This document shows, piece after piece, positions 25,799-33,298 of a DNA stretch of 33,298 nucleotides. The stretch is taken from NCBI GenBank assembly GCA_018971835.1, contig JAGWZW010000039.1:1-33298 (forward strand). Direction: 5' to 3'. The DNA is from Alphaproteobacteria bacterium. GTDB taxonomy: Bacteria; Pseudomonadota; Alphaproteobacteria; Micropepsales; Micropepsaceae. The notes under the pieces were generated by a model. The model saw only the letters and a program-made list of their open reading frames with translations, ran no database searches and was not told the origin of the DNA. Each line of letters starts with the position of its first letter. The stretch's first letter is position 1. The translations under genes and the position numbers were made by a program.

Positions 25799-25923
25799 GG
25801 CATCCTCAGTAATTTTGAATGGTTCGTATTCGCAGCAACACCATGCTGCCCGCCGGGAATTGCCGGAATAGAGATTTCAGCCAATTGCTTGTACATTTTC
25901 AGGAATAGGAGGATCGTGCAGGC

Positions 25924-26859
25924 TTGAAAGCCCGGCGGCTACAGATGGAAAATACCGGTATGGAGAATGAGGAAATTGGCCGGAATATCGATATGTCCGT
26001 CCATGACAGGCGTTTCCTACAGGGAGATATTCACTACGGCACGCTCTCCGCGCTTGGAGATTTTTTCGGCCGGGAAATGCCTCTCCATTGCCACGAGGGT
26101 GCCGTCCAACTGCATTACCTCGAGGACGGGTATGTGCGCCTCTACATCGACGACCGGGTCTGGCAGAGCGGAGGGCCGGCCCTGTTCCTGACCCCGCCGG
26201 GCATGCTGCACGGCTTCGCCTACCACCCCGAAAGCAACGGCCATGTGCTGACGGCACGGCAAAACCTGATCCAGCCCCTGCTGGAAAGCGAATTCGGGCC
26301 CAGCGCCGAGCGCAAGCTGACAGCACCGCTGCTGATCGGTCCGCAGGCGAAAACCCCGGCGGCCGTAGAACCGGTCGCGGCGATGTTCGCCCTGCTGGCC
26401 CGCGAATACGGTGAGGAACGCGCGGGCCGCGAGTTGGCGCTCTCCGGCCTGGCACGGCTGATCTTTCTGGAGGTGCTGCGCCTGGCGCCCGAGCCGCCGG
26501 CCAGCGTCGCCGTACGACAGGAGGACGTACGCCTCTTCCATGCTTTCGGTGAACTCATCGAGGCGCATTTTCGCGAGCAGTGGCTGATCGCCCGCTACGC
26601 CGGCACGCTCGCCATAACCGAGGGCCGTCTCGCCGATATCTGCAAGCGCATGACGGGGCATAGCCCCAAGAGGATCCTCGCCGAACGCATGATGCGGGAG
26701 GCCCGCCAGCGCCTGCTCTATTCCAACGCAACGGTGAGCGAGATCGCCTATGCGCTTGGTTTCAAAGACCCGGCCTATTTCTGCCGTGTCTTCACAGAAG
26801 CGGCCGGCCTGCCACCCAGTCAGTTCCGTTCCCAGCGCGGTTCGGAAGATTACCGATAG
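25924..26859 (+). CDS. hpaA: AraC family regulator of the hpa genes (HpaA type)
   Basis: A 311-residue regulator. The N-terminal cupin-type sensor part (GDIHYGTLSALGDFFGREMP, LHCHEGAVQLHYLEDGYV, FLTPPGMLHGF, GHVLTARQNLIQPLLE) follows E. coli HpaA closely. The C-terminal double helix-turn-helix is complete (LAITEGRLADICKRMTGHSP; VSEIAYALGFKDPAYFCRVF). HpaA responds to 4-hydroxyphenylacetate and activates hpaBC. The frame starts with TTG, AGGAGG lying 11 bases upstream; ATGs at 25945 and 25960 are alternatives that keep the conserved NIDMS segment. The 125-base gap to hpaB must hold both promoters. Confidence 0.88.
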   Translation: MKARRLQMENTGMENEEIGRNIDMSVHDRRFLQGDIHYGTLSALGDFFGREMPLHCHEGAVQLHYLEDGYVRLYIDDRVWQSGGPALFLTPPGMLHGFAYHPESNGHVLTARQNLIQPLLESEFGPSAERKLTAPLLIGPQAKTPAAVEPVAAMFALLAREYGEERAGRELALSGLARLIFLEVLRLAPEPPASVAVRQEDVRLFHAFGELIEAHFREQWLIARYAGTLAITEGRLADICKRMTGHSPKRILAERMMREARQRLLYSNATVSEIAYALGFKDPAYFCRVFTEAAGLPPSQFRSQRGSEDYR

Positions 26860-26890
26860 TTTATAAACTCCGCGCGAAGCGCCGATCGCG

Positions 26891-26918
26891 CATTTCGTTC
26901 CCCCATCTTCGCGAAATG
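26891..26918. promoter_or_regulatory. Inverted repeat before the response regulator gene
   Basis: CATTTCG (26891-26897) and CGAAATG (26912-26918) are perfect inverse copies 14 bases apart, about 50 bases before the response regulator start. TAGATT (26922-26927) just downstream could be a -10 element, and no -35 is apparent. This fits an activator-dependent promoter, but the evidence is only positional. Confidence 0.35.
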
Positions 26919-26968
26919 GCCTAGATTAATAAAAATAGCATGTCAGATGACTGGCAGGGGCGGAAACA

Positions 26969-27637
26969 ATGAGCGAAACAGGCCCTCAGATGGAGCATTC
27001 CCAGCCGGCGATCCTGATCGCCGACGATCATCCGCTGTTTCGCGACGCGCTGGCCCAGATGGTGAGCGAAGGCTTTCCCGAGTACCGCATCATCGAGGCC
27101 GACAGCCATGCCTCAGCCGTCCGCGCGCTGGACAGCGCCGATCCAGACCTGGTGCTGCTCGACCTCAACATGCCCGGGATGGGCGGTTTTGCCGGCCTGC
27201 TGAGCCTGCGCGATCACGCGCCTGCCACGCCGATTGCGGTGATTTCGGCGGATGAAACGGTATCGGTCGTACGCCAGGCGCTGACGTGCGGCGCCTCGGG
27301 CTTCATTCCCAAGTCGATGCCCAAGGACCATATCGTCGAGGCTGTGCGCGCGATTCTGGACGGCGACACCTTCGTGCCCTTCGATCTCCGCGAAAGCCGC
27401 CCCCGCGCAGTGGCCGACGATCCCGAGTTCGCCTCCGGCTACGCCACCTTGACGCCGCAGCAGCGCAAGGTTCTGGAACTGATGATCGACGGCAAGTCCA
27501 ACAAGGTGATTGCCTACGATCTGGAGGTGACCGAGCGGACGGTCAAGGCCCACGTCTCCGCCATTTTGCGCAAGCTTGGCGTTACCAGCCGTACCCAGGC
27601 CGTGCTCAGCGCAGCCAAGATGCTGCGCAGCAGTTGA
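26969..27637 (+). CDS. LuxR/NarL-type response regulator
   Basis: A 222-residue two-component regulator. The receiver domain (14-130) has the acidic pair D19-D20, phospho-acceptor D65 (VLLDLNMPGMGG), the conserved Ser (VISADE) and Lys (IPKSMPK). The LuxR helix-turn-helix (about 158-218) reads LTPQQRKVLELMIDGKSNKV, IAYDLEVTERTVKAHVSAIL, RKLGVTSRTQAV. It is convergent with the hybrid kinase gene (stops seven bases apart) and probably receives phosphate from it. Related regulators in this setting (ErdR/AgmR/MxbM-like) control alcohol oxidation genes, which fits the aldehyde dehydrogenase nearby. Confidence 0.9.
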   Translation: MSETGPQMEHSQPAILIADDHPLFRDALAQMVSEGFPEYRIIEADSHASAVRALDSADPDLVLLDLNMPGMGGFAGLLSLRDHAPATPIAVISADETVSVVRQALTCGASGFIPKSMPKDHIVEAVRAILDGDTFVPFDLRESRPRAVADDPEFASGYATLTPQQRKVLELMIDGKSNKVIAYDLEVTERTVKAHVSAILRKLGVTSRTQAVLSAAKMLRSS

Positions 27638-27644
27638 CCGCGCT

Positions 27645-29891
27645 TCAGCGTTCCCGGATCGACCGGCCCGCCAGCAAATGTGCCATCAACCCGCGCAGCC
27701 GCGCCGGGCGTACCGGCTTGTTCAAAAGGCCGTAGCCCGCGGCATGAATCGCGGCCGCGACTTCGGCGGAATGATTGGCGGTGATGATGATGGCCGGCAC
27801 CACTTTTCCTGCGGCGCGGCGAATGGCTGAAATCGCGTCCACCCCCAACTGCCCGTCGTCCAGGTGGTAATCGGCCAGGATGAGGTCCGGCGGTTCGCGG
27901 GCCGCCACCAAAGCCACCGCTGCGTCTGGCGAACCTGCGCCTGTCACCTTGCAGCCCCAGCCGCCAAGCAGCGTCTGCAGCCCCTTCACCAGATCGGGTT
28001 CATTATCGAGCACCAGCACCTTTGCACCGGACACGTCCGCGCCCAGTTTTGGCAGCGGCGGCAGCGATGGCGCCGGCCGCACCTGGGACGCCGACAGCGG
28101 CACCTTTACCGCGAACAGGCTTCCCTTTTTCGGCGTCGAGCGCACCACGATCGGCAGATCGAGCGTGCGCGCAATGCGCTTGACGATGGCGAGCCCCAGG
28201 CCGATCCCGCGATTGTTGCTGTCACTGGCGGACGGCAGACGGCGGAATTCTTCGAACACTTCATCGACCTTACCCGCAGGAATTCCGCAGCCCGTATCCC
28301 ACACGCCGATCAGCAGCGCGCGGTCCGCTCTGCGACAGCCGAGCAGAATACGCCCCTGCTCAGTGTAGCGCACGGCATTGGCGACAAAATTGCGCAGGAT
28401 GCGTCCCAGCAGCTTGGGATCGGTGCGCACCACCAGCGAACTGCCGATGCCCCGTAGCTCCAGCCCCTTGGCTTCGGCCATCATGCGGTGCTCTGCGGCG
28501 ATCACCGCGATCAACTCGTCCACCGCCACGTCCGCCGGCTCCACCGGCTGCATGCCCGCGTCCAACCGCGAAATATCGAGCAGCGTGGTGAGCAGCTCGT
28601 CCACGGCATCGAGCGCGGCCAGCGAGCTTCCGACCATTTCGCGATTGCGCGGCGCCATGCGCCGTTCGGCCAGCGCGCCCATGTAGAGCCGCGAGGCGGC
28701 CAGCGGCTGCAACAGGTCGTGGCTGGCAGCAGCGAGAAATCGCGTTTTGGAAAGATTGGCCTGCTCGGCTTCGAGCTTGGCCGCCGACAGATCGCGGTTG
28801 GCCTGCTGCAGCTCGGCGGTACGGCTTTCGACACGGCGTTCGAGGCCCTCATTGGCCTGGCGCAACGCTTCGGCAGTGCGCCGGCGCTCGGTAATATCGG
28901 TGTAAGTCGTAACGAAGCCGCCGCCGACCATGCGATTGCGCGCCACTTCAAGCACGCGGCCGTCTTCGGTTTCGAGTTCGCGCAGCAGCGGCCGGTCGGC
29001 ATCGCGCGCACGCGGCGTGCCATCGTCGGCAAGGCCGAATTGCAGGCGCATCGCCGGCAGACCGAGGAAGTCGGCCAGCGCCGTCGCCGGCCGCAACAGT
29101 TCGGCCGGCACGCTCAACAATTCGACGAAGCGCTGGTTCCAGGCCACCAGCTTGAGCCGGCGATCGAACACCGAAACGCCCTGCGACAGGTGGTCGAGTG
29201 TCGATTGCAGCAGGATGGAGGTTTCGGCCAGTTCGCGCTCGCGCTGCAGCCGCTCGCTGGTCTTGACCTCCGTGATGTCGGTATAAAGGCCGACAATGCC
29301 GCCATCGCCGGTACGCCGCTCGGAAATCTGCAGCCAGCGCCCGTCACGGAACTGCACGACCACGGGCCTGTCCGGTTTCCGGTGGCTGGCGACGCGCTCG
29401 GCCACCCAGCCTTCGGGATCGTCCTCGGCATCGAGGATGCGGCCGCTGCGCGCAGCCTGCCGCACCAGATCCTCGAAGGTGGTGGTGCCGTCCGGGCCCA
29501 CGGCCATCGGCGGCCACATCTCGAAATAACGCGAATTGGTCAGCACGACGCGGCCGTCGGCATCGCAGAGCAAAAAGCCCTCGCGGATGCTTTCGATCGC
29601 CTCGGCGAGCAGCGTGCGCGCCTGCGCCTGTTCCTCGCGCGCCTGGGAGACTTCGCGGTTGACCGCCTCCACGCGTCGCAGCGCCCCTTCGAGCGCCATC
29701 GTGCGCTCGCGCACGCGGCCCTCCAGCACGATGGCCGTCTGGAACAACGAGTAGGCGTTGCCCTGGAAATCCATCGAGCGTTCAACCCGGTCCATCAACA
29801 CCTTGTTGATCTTGGCGAGCTTGGTGTTGACGCGTTCCAGCTCGGCCACGCGCGCGGCCAGATCGCCAACGGGTCTTGCTTCGGCGCTCAA
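27645..29891 (-). CDS. Hybrid histidine kinase (NahK/ErcS'-like) with PAS domains and receiver
   Basis: A 748-residue cytoplasmic kinase with no membrane segment. The order is an N-terminal coiled coil (about 10-110), two PAS domains (about 95-215 and 225-345), a coiled coil (RQANEGLERRVESRTAELQQ), HisKA with H391 (AASHDLLQPL), and HATPase (ILRNFVANAVRY; GVWDTGCGIP; NNRGIGLGLAIV). The C-terminal receiver has D674 (LILADYHLDDG). The SHDLLQPL box is typical of the NahK/ErcS' group. It starts with TTG inside the TTGA stop of the FIST gene, so the two are coupled. The FIST protein probably controls its activity. Confidence 0.9.
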   Translation of the reverse strand: MSAEARPVGDLAARVAELERVNTKLAKINKVLMDRVERSMDFQGNAYSLFQTAIVLEGRVRERTMALEGALRRVEAVNREVSQAREEQAQARTLLAEAIESIREGFLLCDADGRVVLTNSRYFEMWPPMAVGPDGTTTFEDLVRQAARSGRILDAEDDPEGWVAERVASHRKPDRPVVVQFRDGRWLQISERRTGDGGIVGLYTDITEVKTSERLQRERELAETSILLQSTLDHLSQGVSVFDRRLKLVAWNQRFVELLSVPAELLRPATALADFLGLPAMRLQFGLADDGTPRARDADRPLLRELETEDGRVLEVARNRMVGGGFVTTYTDITERRRTAEALRQANEGLERRVESRTAELQQANRDLSAAKLEAEQANLSKTRFLAAASHDLLQPLAASRLYMGALAERRMAPRNREMVGSSLAALDAVDELLTTLLDISRLDAGMQPVEPADVAVDELIAVIAAEHRMMAEAKGLELRGIGSSLVVRTDPKLLGRILRNFVANAVRYTEQGRILLGCRRADRALLIGVWDTGCGIPAGKVDEVFEEFRRLPSASDSNNRGIGLGLAIVKRIARTLDLPIVVRSTPKKGSLFAVKVPLSASQVRPAPSLPPLPKLGADVSGAKVLVLDNEPDLVKGLQTLLGGWGCKVTGAGSPDAAVALVAAREPPDLILADYHLDDGQLGVDAISAIRRAAGKVVPAIIITANHSAEVAAAIHAAGYGLLNKPVRPARLRGLMAHLLAGRSIRER

Positions 29892-31072
29892 GCCTTGCTC
29901 TCCCCGTCGCCGTAACCGATGGCGACGCCGGTGAAGGTCTGGTTGACGTGCATGGCGTGGAACTGTTCGCCATAGGTGGAGAACCCGCTGACGTTATGCC
30001 CGGCCATCAGTTGCCCCACTTCGGCGCGGATATTCCTCTCGTCCAGCTCCAGCGCGCGCAGGATGCAATCGAAGCCGATGACGAGCGCCGGACGGCCGAT
30101 ATCGGCTTCGAGCTGGGCAAATTGCGCGCGCAGGTTCTCCGCCAGATCGACCCCCCGCGCCACGGTCAACACGATGCCTTCGTCAATGGCGCAGAAGAAG
30201 GTCAGGCTGCCGTCGTCGTTCACTTTCTGGATCGACCGCACGAAGCTCGATCCGCCCACCCGCACCACCACCGGATGATTGGCGAAGATCAGCGGTGTCA
30301 GCGTGTCGTCGTGAATGCCGACCTGCCGGGCATATTCGGCGGCCGCCGGTTCGGCGTCGATCTCGCTGACGACGCGGCGCACCGGGTCGGCCCCGGTCAC
30401 CACCATCTTGCGGTCGGTAGCTTCGAAATGCTCGGTCTTGAAGACGCGGAACGGCCGCGTGGTCGAAACCAGCACGAGCAGCGCGCAATCGCTGCGGAAT
30501 TCGCCGCCGTGGAGAATGAAGGTACGCTTGAAGCGCAGATCGTCGCCAGCCGAACCGCCGAACAGCGGAATATCATCGAGCGCGCCGTGCAGCGCGCTGA
30601 CCACGGCCTCTTCCGCGCCCGAGAGCCCGTCAATCAGCGTGAAGGCGAATATCCGCTCGCGCCCGGTTTCGCCCGGCGCCTGCGGCACCGCGCGGGCCAA
30701 CCCGTCGAGCAGGCGGCCGACCACTTCCTGTCCGCTCTGCAGATTGAAATCCTGCAGCGTCTCGATCCGTTCGCAGGCGACGGCGAAATCGGGCCCGGCA
30801 AGGCTGAGCCCGCTGATGCCGCCCGTCATATAACCCATCGGCGCGATCTCGCCGGCGCTGGTGCAACCGACCAGCAGGGCGTTGCCGAAGCGACGCTGCA
30901 GCGCCGCGGCCAGCGCCGGCAGATCGTAGCGGGGCGAGACAAACACCAGCGCCAGCGCCAGATCGGGCTGATCGAGTGCCGCGAACAATTCTGCCGCCGC
31001 GTCGTCCGGATCGCTCGCCAGCGTGGCGCCGCGGCGAATGCCGCCGGATCGTGTGCGCATCGTCTCGGTCAT
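29888..31072 (-). CDS. FIST domain sensor protein (NosP-like)
   Basis: A 394-residue cytoplasmic protein with FIST_N (about 30-225: LALALVFVSPRYDLPALAAA, GNALLVGCTSAGEIAP, PLFGGSAGDDLRF) and FIST_C (about 235-385: LRAQFAQLEADIGRPALVIG, NVSGFSTYGEQF). FIST proteins bind small ligands; NosP, encoded beside NahK in Pseudomonas, binds haem and senses nitric oxide to regulate the kinase. Here the gene overlaps a NahK-like kinase by four bases, so the same pairing is likely, while the ligand is unproven. The frame is open up to 31159, but the ATG at 31072 (MTETMRTRSGG) is the plausible start. Confidence 0.85.
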   Translation of the reverse strand: MTETMRTRSGGIRRGATLASDPDDAAAELFAALDQPDLALALVFVSPRYDLPALAAALQRRFGNALLVGCTSAGEIAPMGYMTGGISGLSLAGPDFAVACERIETLQDFNLQSGQEVVGRLLDGLARAVPQAPGETGRERIFAFTLIDGLSGAEEAVVSALHGALDDIPLFGGSAGDDLRFKRTFILHGGEFRSDCALLVLVSTTRPFRVFKTEHFEATDRKMVVTGADPVRRVVSEIDAEPAAAEYARQVGIHDDTLTPLIFANHPVVVRVGGSSFVRSIQKVNDDGSLTFFCAIDEGIVLTVARGVDLAENLRAQFAQLEADIGRPALVIGFDCILRALELDERNIRAEVGQLMAGHNVSGFSTYGEQFHAMHVNQTFTGVAIGYGDGESKA

Positions 31073-31165
31073 GGGTCCGTCGCGCCTCCCTTGCCCGACG
31101 GAATATAGAGCATTCGCGGCCAAGCGGAAAATCGCCGCGCTTTCAGGTGCGAAAGCCATGATGGG

Positions 31166-31549
31166 TCAGCCGCCCCGCGGCGGCGGTGGGGCCGCAGCAA
31201 GCGCGGCGCGTTCTTCCTCGGTGAACAGGCGCGAGCGGGTCAGGAAGCGCACGCCCTCCGGCGCCTCCAGCGAAAAGCTGGCGCCGCGGCCCGGCACGAC
31301 GTCGATGGTGAGATGAGTGTGCGCCCAGTATTCGAATTGCGCGGCGCTCATGTAGAACGGGCAGCCGCAGATTTCGCCGAGCAGCACGTCGCTGCCGCCG
31401 ACGCGGAATTCGCCGCGTGGAAAGCACATCGGCGCGCTGCCATCGCAGCAGCCGCCGGATTGATGGAATAACAGCAGCCCATGCCGCGCCTTCAGGCTTT
31501 CGATCAGCGCTGCGGCGGCTTCGGTGACAGACACACGCTCCACGGTCAT
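31166..31549 (-). CDS. DUF779 protein associated with aldehyde dehydrogenase
   Basis: A 127-residue protein with a Cys-rich first half: LLFHQSGGCCDGSAPMCFPR, then GEICGCPFYMS, then YWAHTHLTIDVVPGRGASFSLE. This is the DUF779 family, found next to acetaldehyde or alcohol-oxidising dehydrogenase genes in many bacteria. The conserved cysteines suggest metal or thiol chemistry, but the function is not known. It follows the aldehyde dehydrogenase by 66 bases across a strong hairpin. The FIST gene starts 93 bases further on the same strand, so all may share transcripts. Confidence 0.88.
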   Translation of the reverse strand: MTVERVSVTEAAAALIESLKARHGLLLFHQSGGCCDGSAPMCFPRGEFRVGGSDVLLGEICGCPFYMSAAQFEYWAHTHLTIDVVPGRGASFSLEAPEGVRFLTRSRLFTEEERAALAAAPPPPRGG

Positions 31550-31568
31550 GACGCTACCCAGGATACTT

Positions 31569-31598
31569 GCCCCGGCGGCGGGGGGACACCGCCGGGGC
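31569..31598 (-). other. 10-bp stem hairpin between aldehyde dehydrogenase and DUF779 genes
   Basis: GCCCCGGCGG (31569-31578) pairs perfectly with CCGCCGGGGC (31589-31598), loop of ten. On the minus strand no T-run follows. It therefore looks more like an mRNA-stabilising or partial-attenuation element in the operon than a full terminator. Confidence 0.5.
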
Positions 31599-31615
31599 CT
31601 TACGCAGCACGAAGG

Positions 31616-33136
31616 CTAGAAGAATCCGAGCGCCTTCGGGCTGTAGCTGACCAGCAGGTTTTTGGTCTGCTGGTAATGATCGAGCATCATCTTGTGCGTT
31701 TCGCGCCCGATGCCCGATTGCTTGTAGCCGCCGAATGCGGCGTGCGCGGGATAGAGGTGGTAACAGTTGGTCCACACCCGGCCCGCCTTGATTTCCCGCC
31801 CCATGCGATAGGCGGTGTTGCCGTCGCGCGACCACACGCCGGCGCCGAGGCCGTAGAGCGTGTCGTTGGCGATCGCGAGGGCTTCTTCGGTCGAGGAGAA
31901 CTTCGTCACCGCCACCACGGGGCCGAAGATTTCCTCCTGGAAGACTCGCATCTTGTTGCTGCCGACGAAGATCGTGGGCTCGACGTAATAACCGCCGTCC
32001 AGCTCGCCGCCCGGTTTGGCCGCCTTGCCACCGGTGAGGCAATCGGCGCCCTCGCGCTTGCCGATATCGATATAGGAGAGGATCTTCTCCATCTGATCGA
32101 GGCTGGCCTGGGCGCCGATCATGGTGGCCGGATCGAGCGGATCGCCCTGCTTGATCGCCTTTACCCGCGCCACGGCCTTTTCCATGAACCTGTCGAAGAT
32201 CGACTCGTGGACCAGCGCGCGGCTCGGGCAGGTGCAGACCTCGCCCTGATTGAGCGCGAACATCGCGAAGCCCTCAAGCGCCTTGTCGAAGAAGTCGTCG
32301 TCCTCGGCCATCACGTCGGCGAAGAAGATGTTGGGCGACTTTCCACCCAGCTCCAGCGTCACCGGGATGATGTTTTCGGAGGCATACTGCATGATGAGCC
32401 GGCCGGTGGTGGTCTCGCCGGTGAAGGCGATCTTGGCGATGCGCTTGTTGGAGGCGAGAGGCTTGCCCGCTTCGACGCCGAAACCGTTGACGATGTTGAG
32501 CACACCCGGCGGCAGGAGGTCGGCGATCATGTCCATCACCACCATGATGCTCATCGGCGTCTGCTCGGCGGGCTTCAAGACCACGCAATTGCCCGCCGCC
32601 AGCGCCGGCGCCACCTTCCAGGCCGCCATCAGGATCGGAAAGTTCCAGGGAATGATCTGGCCGACCACACCCAGCGGCTCGTGGAAGTGATAGGCGACGG
32701 TGCTGTCGTCCAGTTCGGCGAGCGAGCCTTCCTGCGCGCGGATGCAAGCGGCGAAATAGCGGAAATGATCGATCGCGAGCGGCAGATCGGCGGCCATCGT
32801 TTCGCGGATCGGCTTGCCGTTGTCCAGCGTCTCGGCCATTGCAAGCACGCCGAGATTGGCCTCGAGCTTGTCGGCAATGCGGTTCAGGATCAGCGCGCGC
32901 TCGGCGACGGATGTACGGGCCCAGGATTCGCGCGCCTTGTGCGCGGCGTCGAGCGCCAGCTCGATGTCCTCGGCCGAGGAGCGCGCCACTTCGCAGAGGG
33001 GCTGGCCGGTGATCGGCGTAACATTGGTGAAGGTAGCCCCTTTGACCGGTGCGACCCAGTTGCCGCCGATGAAATTGTCGTAACGAGACCGCAACACGGC
33101 CTTCGCTTTGATGTCCTGGAGCGCCTTTTGCAGCAT
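31616..33136 (-). CDS. NAD+-dependent (acet)aldehyde dehydrogenase, ExaC/AldA type
   Basis: A 506-residue enzyme oxidising acetaldehyde or similar aldehydes to acids. The Rossmann part has [20 protein letters not shown] and GETTTGRLI. The general-base Glu is in [13 protein letters not shown] and the nucleophile is C301 in [14 protein letters not shown]. The [11 protein letters not shown] form and the C-terminal [20 protein letters not shown] are typical of the ExaC/AldA/AcoD group. The ATG is preceded by AGGA. The DUF779 gene and the FIST/kinase genes follow on the same strand, the arrangement seen around ethanol oxidation in Pseudomonas. The quinoprotein ethanol dehydrogenase itself is not in the window. 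Confidence 0.94.
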   Translation of the reverse strand: MLQKALQDIKAKAVLRSRYDNFIGGNWVAPVKGATFTNVTPITGQPLCEVARSSAEDIELALDAAHKARESWARTSVAERALILNRIADKLEANLGVLAMAETLDNGKPIRETMAADLPLAIDHFRYFAACIRAQEGSLAELDDSTVAYHFHEPLGVVGQIIPWNFPILMAAWKVAPALAAGNCVVLKPAEQTPMSIMVVMDMIADLLPPGVLNIVNGFGVEAGKPLASNKRIAKIAFTGETTTGRLIMQYASENIIPVTLELGGKSPNIFFADVMAEDDDFFDKALEGFAMFALNQGEVCTCPSRALVHESIFDRFMEKAVARVKAIKQGDPLDPATMIGAQASLDQMEKILSYIDIGKREGADCLTGGKAAKPGGELDGGYYVEPTIFVGSNKMRVFQEEIFGPVVAVTKFSSTEEALAIANDTLYGLGAGVWSRDGNTAYRMGREIKAGRVWTNCYHLYPAHAAFGGYKQSGIGRETHKMMLDHYQQTKNLLVSYSPKALGFF

Positions 33137-33298
33137 CGTGCTTTCCTCGATTGTTCGCGTTTCGAAACCTGTGACGCCAATATCGATCCGGCCGGCGCAC
33201 GGCGGTATTGAACTTTGGTTCGACGCGTCTTCGCATCTGCAAAAAGAGCAAAAACCTCACTGCTGACGCATGTTTCTTTTCGCGGAAGGAGCGCGCCG
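33137..33298 (-). promoter_or_regulatory. Upstream region of the aldehyde dehydrogenase gene (cut by window edge)
   Basis: A 10-bp palindrome GTTTCGAAAC (33159-33168) lies 22 bases before the ATG. I see no sigma-54 (GG-N10-GC) element and no convincing sigma-70 pair. The region runs off the window. Confidence 0.3.

Noticed and set aside
23966-25927. 653-codon open frame on the plus strand opposite hpaC and hpaB
   Set aside because: Antisense shadow of conserved genes; composition is low-complexity His/Arg/Gly/Ala and no family is recognisable.
28488-29915. 475-codon open frame opposite the hybrid kinase
   Set aside because: Shadow of a gene with clear PAS, HisKA, HATPase and receiver motifs; it has none of its own.

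Overview
The window comes from a GC-rich alphaproteobacterium. The evidence is the alphaproteobacterial form of SerC, the RpoH sequence, a DUF6476 gene, and the way serC, serA, rluD and rpoH sit together. The order cannot be fixed from sequence alone. The window divides into a decayed mobile region on the left (about 235-6400) and a mostly intact chromosome on the right.

Left region. The window opens with the C-terminus of a tannase/feruloyl-esterase-type hydrolase. Next come an N-terminally broken pRiA4b ORF-3-type gene, an inactivated IS3-family transposase remnant, and the 3' half of a tRNA-Met(CAT) that cannot work as a tRNA. A P4-type tyrosine integrase with ATACCAAC repeats before its start and a strong terminator after it follows. 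A three-gene DDE/ATPase transposon comes next, with its ATPase cut to about 67 residues, and then a SEC-C protein. This looks like stacked integrations that partly decayed.

Housekeeping block (6414-12294). It holds tRNA-Glu(CTC), a JAMM peptidase and a DUF6476 membrane protein (GTGA-coupled), rluD starting head to head with DUF6476, rpoH, and a serC-serA operon. serC has a good sigma-70 promoter. It also has a complete intrinsic-terminator structure (9-bp stem, eight T) inside its first 18 codons, which suggests attenuation coupled to initiation. A strong terminator follows serA.

Metabolic operon (17251 down to 12310, minus strand). It encodes a class III aminotransferase, an SDR, a two-cluster [2Fe-2S] subunit and a Tat-exported molybdenum hydroxylase of the isoquinoline 1-oxidoreductase beta type. 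It reads as an amine to aldehyde/ketone or heterocycle route with unknown substrate.

Middle. Here lie a His/Gly/Tyr-rich secreted protein, a two-repeat SPW membrane protein behind a well-placed FNR/FixK-type promoter, an M61 peptidase with a PDZ-like end, and a lemA-TPM-TPM operon. An orphan TetR-type palindrome lies upstream of lemA.

Right. An hpaBC pair (two-component 4-hydroxyphenylacetate 3-monooxygenase) is divergent from its AraC-type regulator hpaA, without the ring-cleavage genes. After it come a LuxR-type response regulator, a hybrid histidine kinase, a FIST sensor, a DUF779 protein and an acetaldehyde-type dehydrogenase. This resembles the regulatory and aldehyde-oxidation part of the Pseudomonas ethanol-oxidation (exa/erc/nosP-nahK) locus.
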